From Vicinamibacteria bacterium (GTDB lineage Bacteria > Acidobacteriota > Vicinamibacteria > Fen-336): DNA of 64,000 nucleotides. This document shows positions 36,482 to 42,597 of the stretch, one piece after another. Positions within the stretch are counted from its first letter, which is position 1, and the number at the start of each line of letters is the position of its first letter. The stretch covers positions 52,351 to 116,350 of the forward strand of contig DATMML010000036.1 in NCBI GenBank assembly GCA_035570235.1, written 5' to 3'. The position numbers and the translations under genes are program-made. The notes under the pieces were generated by a model. It had not been told where the DNA came from, did not search any database, and was given only the letters and a program-made list of their open reading frames with translations.

Positions 36482-37132
36482 ATGAGAATCGTGCTGTTCG
36501 GTGCGACGGGTAACGTCGGGAGGCGCGTGGCCGCCGAGGCGCTGAGTCGTGGTCACGAGGTCGTCGGAGTCGTTCGAGACCCGGCGGCGGTCGCGGCGCC
36601 CGACTCGCGCGTCCCGCTGGTGGGGGGTGACGCCACGAAGGCGGACAGCGTTGCCGAGCTGGTGCGTGGGGCGGACGCGGTCGTGAGCGCCATCTCGCCG
36701 CGGCCGAACGCGCGCGGCCTGGGGGCACCGTCTCTTGTCGAGAACGCGCGCGCCATCATCGCCGGCCTCCGGCGCGCGGGAGTGAAGCGCGTCCTCTTCG
36801 TCGGAGGCGCAGGCAGCCTCGAGGTCGCGCCCGGACAACAGCTCGTCGATCAGCCCGGATTCCCGGCGGCCCACCGGGCCGAAGCCCTGGAAGGACGCGA
36901 GGCGCTCCAGGTCTGGCGCACGGAGGCGAGGGGACTCGACTGGACGTTCCTCAGTCCAGCGGCCGAGATCGCGCCGGGCGAGCGGACGGGACGCTACCGG
37001 ACGACGGGCGATCAGTTCCTGGTCGATGCGTCCGGCAAAAGCATCATTACGTTCGAGGATTATGCCGTCGCCGTCCTCGACGAGCTCGAGCGCCCGCGGC
37101 ACGTGGGCCGGCGCTTTGGCGTCGCCTACTGA
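36482..37132 (+). CDS. NAD(P)-binding oxidoreductase, NmrA/YwnB-like
   Basis: 216 residues from the ATG at 36482 after GGAGG. The N-terminal dinucleotide motif is GATGNVG; RDPAAVAAPDSRVPLVGGDA and GVKRVLFVGGAGSLEVAPGQ are typical of the atypical-SDR group that includes YwnB and flavin-reductase-like proteins. No YxxxK active site is present in the usual place, as expected for this group. Probably an NADPH sensor or quinone/flavin reductase regulated by the upstream Rrf2 protein. Confidence 0.9.
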   Translation: MRIVLFGATGNVGRRVAAEALSRGHEVVGVVRDPAAVAAPDSRVPLVGGDATKADSVAELVRGADAVVSAISPRPNARGLGAPSLVENARAIIAGLRRAGVKRVLFVGGAGSLEVAPGQQLVDQPGFPAAHRAEALEGREALQVWRTEARGLDWTFLSPAAEIAPGERTGRYRTTGDQFLVDASGKSIITFEDYAVAVLDELERPRHVGRRFGVAY

Positions 37133-37155
37133 ATACAGGAGGCAAGAACCGCACC

Positions 37156-38055
37156 ATGAAGGCAACAAGCCTGCCCGCAGTCGTGACCGTGACCCTCTTT
37201 GCGCTGCTGATCGGAATTCGCCCCGGGGCCTCCGCGGCGATGCCGGCGCGGGAAGGGGCGGGAAAGACTGAGCCCTGCTCCCAGGCGTGTCTGGTCGAGT
37301 TGATGGCCGAGTTCAAGGCGAGCGTCCTTGCCAAGAGACCGGTTCGACTCACAGCAACCGCCGAAGTCCGCGAGAACATGGAACTCACGACGGTCGAGAA
37401 GTCGGCCTGGAAGGATGTCAAGGCCGTCAAGTCGAGCGCAGTGATCTCGGATGCCCTGACCGGCAACGTCGTCTCTCGCGACGGCGTGGAGATGAGCGAC
37501 GGCAAGGCCGCCTACATCTCCACCCGCCTGAAGGTCGAGGCCGGCACGATCACGGAAGTCGAGCTGAGCTCGGATCTCGCCCGCGCCAATCCCGCCTACG
37601 TCTGGAATCTGCCTCCGGTCCTGACGGCCACCGTGCCTGAAGGTGAGCGCATGACCCGCGAGGCACTCGACGCCCTGGCTCACCGGTACTTCCAGACGCT
37701 GACCGACCACAAGCCGGTCGCGGCCGACTACGACGAGGCCCACTGCAATCGCTTTCACAGCGGCAACCAGATCACGAACGTCAGCCGCAACATGGTCGAG
37801 GGTGAGGGTGCCCGCACCTGTGTGACCAGCAACGCCGGGAACAAACCCTGGGGTCCCGCGCTGGAGCAGCGCTTCCCGGTGATCGACGTCGAGCACGGGA
37901 TCGTGAACGGGATGACGCTACTGATGTTCCCCGATCAGGTGATGTACGTTTCCGAGGTCTTCAAGGTCGAACAGGGCAGGATCACCCACATCGACAACAT
38001 CGGCCTGGTCAAGCCCGGTCTCGAGCATACGACCGGCTTCGGAACGCACAAGTAA
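37156..38055 (+). CDS. Exported protein with DUF8021-like domain
   Basis: 299 residues with a signal peptide (LPAVVTVTLFALLIGIRPGA). The mature part begins CSQACLVELMAEFKASVLAK and has RLTATAEVRENMELTTVEKS, then a second half with ALDALAHRYFQTLTDHKPVA and CNRFHSGNQITNVSRN. The CxxxC start and NTF2-like pattern fit DUF8021 proteins, whose function is unknown. It lies 23 bp after the YwnB-like gene and is probably in its operon. Third cassette with an NTF2-like component, this time secreted. Confidence 0.65.
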   Translation: MKATSLPAVVTVTLFALLIGIRPGASAAMPAREGAGKTEPCSQACLVELMAEFKASVLAKRPVRLTATAEVRENMELTTVEKSAWKDVKAVKSSAVISDALTGNVVSRDGVEMSDGKAAYISTRLKVEAGTITEVELSSDLARANPAYVWNLPPVLTATVPEGERMTREALDALAHRYFQTLTDHKPVAADYDEAHCNRFHSGNQITNVSRNMVEGEGARTCVTSNAGNKPWGPALEQRFPVIDVEHGIVNGMTLLMFPDQVMYVSEVFKVEQGRITHIDNIGLVKPGLEHTTGFGTHK

Positions 38056-38133
38056 AGGAACGGTTCATAGCGCTGACCTCTACGCGGCCAGCGGCAGTGG
38101 GCAGGGTGCTCTTACCAGCGTGAGCAAGGAGAA

Positions 38134-39222
38134 ATGATGCGATCGAGAACTCCCAGAGTGCTGTTTGCCGTAGCCGCGTTGGCAATGTCCCTCTCGACCG
38201 CGACGGGAGTTGTCGCTCAGTCGCCACCGACTCGGTCCCTGCTGGCGCTCTCGAAACACGACCACACACTCGCCATCGTGGACCCGAACACGCTGCAGGT
38301 CGTCGCACGCGCTCCCGTGGGTCCGGATCCCCACGAGGTGATTGCATCTTCCGACGGGAAGACGGCGTATGTCTCGATCTACGGCGGCGGCCGCTACCAT
38401 GCACTCTCGGTCATCGACCTGGTCGGGCACAAAGCGCTGCCCGACATCGATACCGGAGCCTTGAACGGCCCACACGGACTCGCCTTCGTTGGAGGAAAGG
38501 TCTGGTTCACGGCCGAAGGCGCCAAAGCCGTCGCCACGTACGATCCCGCATCCGCCAGGATCGATTGGATCATGGGCACCGATCAAAACCGGACGCACAT
38601 GATCTACGTCACCCTGGACGAGAAGCAGATCTACACGACCAACGTGAGCTCGGCGACGGTCAGCATCCTGGAGAAAATCGCTCTTCCCCCGATGGGACCT
38701 CCTCCGGGAATGCGGCCGCCTCAGGGCGCGCTTCCTCCGCCGCCTCCACCGGGGGGAACTCCCATCCGCACGGATTGGAACGAGACCGTCATTCCGGTCG
38801 GCAAAGGCGACGAAGGATTCGACGTATCGCCGGATGGGGGTGAGCTCTGGACGGCGAATGCACAGGACGGCACCCTCTCGGTGGTCGACCTCACGACCCG
38901 GACCGTGGCGGCTACGTTGGACGCGAGGACGTTCGGCGCCAACCGGCTGAAGTTCACTCCGGATGGAAGGCTCGTGCTGATCTCGAGCCTGCGCGATGGC
39001 GATCTCGTAATCTACGATGCGGCGGCGCGTAAGGAATCCAAGCGCGTGAAGATTGGCCACGGAGCGGCGGGCATTCTGATGGACCGGGATGGCAATCGTG
39101 CCTTCATCGCCTGTGGGCCCGATAACTACGTCGCGGTACTGGACCTGAAGACCCTGGAGGTCACGGGCCACATCGACGTTGGCGGCGAGCCGGACGGCTT
39201 GGCCTGGGCGATCCGACCATAG
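38134..39222 (+). CDS. YVTN-type beta-propeller protein, exported
   Basis: 362 residues with a signal peptide (LFAVAALAMSLSTATGVVAQ) and a GGAG site. The propeller repeats are of the YVTN kind: LLALSKHDHTLAIVDPNTLQ, HEVIASSDGKTAYVSIYGGG, GFDVSPDGGELWTANAQDGT and LMDRDGNRAFIACGPDNYVA. A proline-rich loop (about residues 188-208) interrupts the middle of the propeller. Function unknown; relatives bind ligands or act as scaffolds in the periplasm. Last gene before the intact tRNA. Confidence 0.85.
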   Translation: MMRSRTPRVLFAVAALAMSLSTATGVVAQSPPTRSLLALSKHDHTLAIVDPNTLQVVARAPVGPDPHEVIASSDGKTAYVSIYGGGRYHALSVIDLVGHKALPDIDTGALNGPHGLAFVGGKVWFTAEGAKAVATYDPASARIDWIMGTDQNRTHMIYVTLDEKQIYTTNVSSATVSILEKIALPPMGPPPGMRPPQGALPPPPPPGGTPIRTDWNETVIPVGKGDEGFDVSPDGGELWTANAQDGTLSVVDLTTRTVAATLDARTFGANRLKFTPDGRLVLISSLRDGDLVIYDAAARKESKRVKIGHGAAGILMDRDGNRAFIACGPDNYVAVLDLKTLEVTGHIDVGGEPDGLAWAIRP

Positions 39223-39245
39223 CCGGAGGCGGACCATCTCCGTCC

Positions 39246-39267
39246 AGAGAAGACACAAACAAGACAC
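39246..39267 (+). repeat. 11-bp tandem direct repeat near the intact tRNA-Ala
   Basis: AGAGAAGACAC then AAACAAGACAC (two mismatches between units), followed by GAAACG. It ends 47 bp from the CCA end, exactly as at 35.76 kb. This copy is next to the functional tRNA. Confidence 0.7.
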
Positions 39268-39314
39268 GAAACGCCCTTAGCCCGCGGGTCGCTTCGCTAA
39301 CTTGTTGCTGGAGT

Positions 39315-39390
39315 TGGTGGAGCTGATGGGGATCGAACCCATGACCTCGTGAATGCCATTCACGCGCGCTCCCAGCTGCGCCACAGCCCC
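39315..39390 (-). tRNA. tRNA-Ala (anticodon GGC)
   Basis: 76 nt with encoded CCA. The acceptor arms GGGGCTG and CAGCTCC pair with one G-U. The D-stem is GCGC/GCGC. The anticodon stem CGTGA/TCACG encloses the loop ATGGCAT with anticodon GGC. The T-stem ATGGG/CCCAT encloses TTCGATC. All arms pair, so it should be functional. It sits at the right boundary of the island, with its 3' end facing the cassettes. Confidence 0.95.
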
Positions 39391-39429
39391 ACCGAGGAAC
39401 CTAAATCGTACCAACTCCTCAACACGGGG

Positions 39430-40023
39430 TCAATAGTGGGCGGGATCCGGCTCCTTCCGCGCCCCCTGCGCAATCGAGGTGGTGAACGTGTTTTGGAAGG
39501 CCTCCACGTCTTCGGCCCGCTCCGCCACGAGGGCGACCGTGGTGCCGGCCGTGCGCAGCAGGCGCACGGTCTTTCCTCCGCTCATAACCTCGACAGAGTC
39601 CGCAAACCGGGCCGGGCCCGAGATCACGTAGAGCGACAGGTGGTGTTGGTCCCCGGAATAGTAGAGGTGCGCGGCCAGACGGTCCCCGAGCGAGCAGTAG
39701 CGACCCCCCACCAGCTCCAGGCCCCCCGCCCCCGAGGGGATGACGGGGAAGGGCGTCCCTTGAGCCTCGAACCAAGCGGTGGCCTCGGTCGGCTCGCTGG
39801 TCCAGATCTTTGCGGGCAGTTGCCCCTTGGCGAAACAGCGGCCGTGATCGCGGGCCAGCTCCCAGGCCAGGAAGGGAGCGGCTCCCCGTCCCCAGAGCAC
39901 GAGGAGAGTCAGAGACGCGGCCAGGAGCAAAGTCCGCCGCAGTCCCCGCCGGGGGCCCCAAGTCCAGCGCGGGGAGTCCGACGAGCTCTCCGGGTGGCGG
40001 ACGCGCCCGAGGTCATCGGTCAT
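39430..40023 (-). CDS. Single-pass membrane protein, anti-sigma-like extracytoplasmic domain
   Basis: 197 residues. A basic N-terminus is followed by one transmembrane helix (TLLLAASLTLLVLWGRGAAP, about 30-50) and a periplasmic domain with GLELVGGRYCSLGDRLAAHL then YYSGDQHHLSLYVISG. That strand pattern is common in the outer parts of transmembrane anti-sigma factors, but the cytoplasmic zinc motif is absent and no sigma gene adjoins. Function unknown. It lies 39 bp from the tRNA 5' end on the same strand. Confidence 0.65.
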   Translation of the reverse strand: MTDDLGRVRHPESSSDSPRWTWGPRRGLRRTLLLAASLTLLVLWGRGAAPFLAWELARDHGRCFAKGQLPAKIWTSEPTEATAWFEAQGTPFPVIPSGAGGLELVGGRYCSLGDRLAAHLYYSGDQHHLSLYVISGPARFADSVEVMSGGKTVRLLRTAGTTVALVAERAEDVEAFQNTFTTSIAQGARKEPDPAHY

Positions 40024-40118
40024 GACCTGCTCATTGTGCCACGAGGCGGGGCGTCGTTGACTGAGGGTGGGGAGCGGGTAGAATCGGGCCGGATCGCCAG
40101 CGAGGCGTCCTCCCCTGC

Positions 40119-40478
40119 ATGAAGTACCTCACGACCATCGAGGTCGCGCACGAGCTCAAGGTCAGCAAACAGACTCTGCTCAACTGGCTTTACACGGGTA
40201 AGGTCCCGGAGCCACCGCGCAACCGCAACGGCTACCGGCTATGGAGCGCGTCGCGGGTCAGCCTGGTGAAGGGTCTGATCGGCGATGGGCGCATCCACCG
40301 TCGCACCGTTGTCCACAAGGAACCTTCAAACCGGCCGGAGATCGTGACGGAACTCGCGCGTGAGGTGAGCCAGTTCCTGCGCGACGGCAAGATCGCCCCG
40401 GAATCCTTCCTGCGTGAGCTGTCGCGGCTCCATCCCGGGATGCGCCGGGCGGCGCGTTCTCCCCGGCGCCGAAGCTGA
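40119..40478 (+). CDS. MerR/excisionase-type helix-turn-helix protein
   Basis: 119 residues. The N-terminal MKYLTTIEVAHELKVSKQTL then LNWLYTGKVPEPPRNRNGYR with LWS is the MerR-like winged helix used by MerR regulators and excisionases. A helical segment (REVSQFLRDGKIAPESFLRE) follows and the C-terminus is Arg-rich. There is no cysteine sensor. Because it lies next to a tRNA att region, an excisionase role deserves mention, but the gene is on the far side of the tRNA from the cassettes and is more likely a chromosomal regulator. Confidence 0.8.
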   Translation: MKYLTTIEVAHELKVSKQTLLNWLYTGKVPEPPRNRNGYRLWSASRVSLVKGLIGDGRIHRRTVVHKEPSNRPEIVTELAREVSQFLRDGKIAPESFLRELSRLHPGMRRAARSPRRRS

Positions 40479-40485
40479 CGCGCGC

Positions 40486-40812
40486 TCACTCCCAGGGGAT
40501 GTCGGGCATGAAGAGGCGCGGAAGGGGCCGGCCCCCCTCCAAGTGGGAGGCGACGATCTCCTCGAGGTCCTCCGGCGCTACCCCCCCGTACCAGACGTTC
40601 TCGGGATACACGGCCATGGTGATCCCCCGGCTGCAGTGCTTAAGACAGCTCGTGCGGCTCACGATCACGCGCGTGCCTAGACCGCATTCCTTGACCCTGG
40701 CCTTGAGCCGATCGAAAAGGCCCTCCGACCCTTTCTCGCCACAAGAACCCTTAGGATTACCGGGGGGACGCGTGTTCACGCAGACGAGGACCTGACGCTC
40801 GGGTCGGGGCAT
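40486..40812 (-). CDS. Thioredoxin-like (2Fe-2S) ferredoxin
   Basis: 108 residues from the ATG at 40812; the much longer open frame beyond it is antisense to the DUF4412 gene. Four cysteines are placed for a 2Fe-2S cluster: Cys11 and Cys24 (CVNTRPPGNPKGSC) and Cys56 and Cys60 (SCLKHC). MAVYPENVWYGGVAPEDLEE is the usual C-terminal signature of these stand-alone ferredoxins. Role: electron carrier, partner unknown. Confidence 0.92.
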   Translation of the reverse strand: MPRPERQVLVCVNTRPPGNPKGSCGEKGSEGLFDRLKARVKECGLGTRVIVSRTSCLKHCSRGITMAVYPENVWYGGVAPEDLEEIVASHLEGGRPLPRLFMPDIPWE

Positions 40813-40908
40813 GGCTCTAGGCGAGTATACACCTCGTGATATTCTGGACCTCCGAGGCCCAGCGGGTCGGGCCACGTCGCAATCCCAGGGGAGGAGGAGT
40901 CTCCTATC

Positions 40909-41682
40909 ATGAGCGCTCTCAAAGCCGTCGTCGTCGCCGTCGCTGGCCTCTCCGTACTGATCGCCGCCCGGACCACCGCCGCCGAAGAACTGACCGTCGT
41001 TTCCAAGGAGACTAGCTCGCGGGGGGGCACCACTTCGACTCTGTACATCTCGGCGACCAAGATTCGGCTCTCCGACCCCCGTCACGACACCATCTACGAC
41101 GGGGCCAGCGGCAAGATGGCCGTGATCGACCCCCAGAAGAAGGAGTATTGGGAGTCGAGCGCAGAGGAACGCGAAGCTGGCTTCCGGCAGGTGGAAGAGC
41201 AGATGAAGAAGATGCAGGAGCAGTTCGCCAACCTGCCCCCGGCCGTGCGCGAGAAGATGGCAGGGGCGACGGGGGCGCCGGGGGCTTCGATCACGGTCCA
41301 GAAGGGCACGGGGACGAAGAAGATCGCGGGCTACGACTGCGAGCAGTACCTCATCTCCATGGGCGACACGATCAAGATCGAGAAATGGGTCACGCAAGAC
41401 CTGCAGATGCCCTTGACCCTCTTCGACGCCCAGAAGGCCTCGTTTGCCGGCAACCCCATGCTGAAGAACTTCGCCCGCATGGCCGACGAGATGAAGAAGA
41501 TCAAGGGGTTCCCCCTCGGGGAGACGACCACCATCAAGGGGCTCCCCGGCGTAGGGGGCGAGACCTCCCGCGAAGCCACCGAAGTCAAGAAAGGGCCCAT
41601 CGACCCTTCGGTCTTCGCGATCCCCGCCGGCTACACCAAGGTGGAATCGCCCTTCGCGCGGATGGCCGCCGGGAAGAAGTAG
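40909..41682 (+). CDS. Exported DUF4412-like protein
   Basis: 257 residues with signal peptide (VVVAVAGLSVLIAARTTAAE). The mature protein has an outer-membrane-lipoprotein-like strand pattern (TSTLYISATKIRL), a helical segment (EAGFRQVEEQMKKMQEQF) and IAGYDCEQYLISMGDTIKIE, typical of DUF4412. Function unknown; probably periplasmic. A sulfurtransferase gene starts immediately after its stop. Confidence 0.75.
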   Translation: MSALKAVVVAVAGLSVLIAARTTAAEELTVVSKETSSRGGTTSTLYISATKIRLSDPRHDTIYDGASGKMAVIDPQKKEYWESSAEEREAGFRQVEEQMKKMQEQFANLPPAVREKMAGATGAPGASITVQKGTGTKKIAGYDCEQYLISMGDTIKIEKWVTQDLQMPLTLFDAQKASFAGNPMLKNFARMADEMKKIKGFPLGETTTIKGLPGVGGETSREATEVKKGPIDPSVFAIPAGYTKVESPFARMAAGKK

Positions 41683-41683
41683 C

Positions 41684-42526
41684 CTGGACGCCCTCGTCAC
41701 CTCGGCTTGGCTGGCCGCCCACCTCCGTGATCGCGACCTGCGGGTGGCCGACGTCCGCTGGTACCTGGATCCGGCACGCAAGGGACGTGCTGCCTACGAG
41801 GCCGGCCACATTCCGGGGGCGGTGTTCATGGACATGGAGGTCGACCTCTCCGCGCCCGGCGGGGGCAGGGGCCGGCCTTCGGGCCGCCACCCCTGGCCTC
41901 CCGAGCAACAGGTGGCGCGTGTGATGGGGGAGGCCGGTATCGGCGCCTCCACGCGCGTCGTGGCCTACGATGACCAGTCGGGAGCGGTGGCGGCCCGCCT
42001 TTGGTACCTGCTCCGCGCGCACGGTCACGACGAGGTCGCGGTTCTCGACGGAGGGCTGGGGAAGTGGCAGGCGGAGGGCGGACCCACGGAGACGGACTTA
42101 CCTTCGCCGAGCCCCGCCGTCTTTCCCGCGCGACGGCTTCCCGGTTTCGTGGTCGATAAGGCGGAGATGGCCGCGCGGCGGGGGGCCGGCCTGGTTCTGG
42201 ACGCCCGCGCCCCCGAGCGGTTCTCCGGAGAGCTAGAGCCCATCGATCCCCGCCCCGGCCACATACCGGGCGCCCGGAACGCGCCCTATCGCGCGAACCT
42301 CACGTCCGATCCGGTTCCCCTCTTCCTTCCTCCCGCCGCATTGCGCGCGCGATACGCGGCCCTGGGCGCCGATCGTCAGGAGGCCATCGTCTACTGCGGT
42401 TCCGGCGTCACCGCTTGCCACGATCTGCTGGCCCTGCACTTGGCGGGGCTCCGGGGGAGCTTGTACGCGGGTTCCTGGAGCGAGTGGAGCGCCGACCCCT
42501 CCCTGCCCGCGGAGACGGGGGTCTAG
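41684..42526 (+). CDS. Thiosulfate sulfurtransferase (tandem rhodanese)
   Basis: Two rhodanese domains; the active cysteine is in IVYCGSGVTACHDLLAL of the second. Family similarity begins at LDALVTSAWLAAHL, 20 residues before the first GTG (41744). The only plausible start giving the full domain is a CTG at 41684, one base after the DUF4412 stop; no ATG, GTG or TTG occurs in frame upstream nearby. With CTG the protein has 280 residues, the normal length. Transfers sulfane sulfur from thiosulfate or 3-mercaptopyruvate to thiols or cyanide. Product sure, start uncertain. Confidence 0.9.
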   Translation: MDALVTSAWLAAHLRDRDLRVADVRWYLDPARKGRAAYEAGHIPGAVFMDMEVDLSAPGGGRGRPSGRHPWPPEQQVARVMGEAGIGASTRVVAYDDQSGAVAARLWYLLRAHGHDEVAVLDGGLGKWQAEGGPTETDLPSPSPAVFPARRLPGFVVDKAEMAARRGAGLVLDARAPERFSGELEPIDPRPGHIPGARNAPYRANLTSDPVPLFLPPAALRARYAALGADRQEAIVYCGSGVTACHDLLALHLAGLRGSLYAGSWSEWSADPSLPAETGV

Positions 42527-42597
42527 GCCCGCCTATCCTATCGACCACCGGGCAAGTCCCGCCGGCCCAGAGCGACCCGCCGGACTGCGGCCACCGC

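Noticed and set aside
25410..39390. An integrase, transposase or excisionase gene inside the island
   Set aside because: I checked the annotated frames for the tyrosine-recombinase R..HxxR..Y pattern, DDE transposase and serine-recombinase motifs and found none; the MerR-like gene at 40.1 kb lies outside the array.
40813..41781. Long N-terminal extension of the ferredoxin frame
   Set aside because: It is antisense to the DUF4412 gene; ferredoxin similarity starts exactly at the ATG at 40812.
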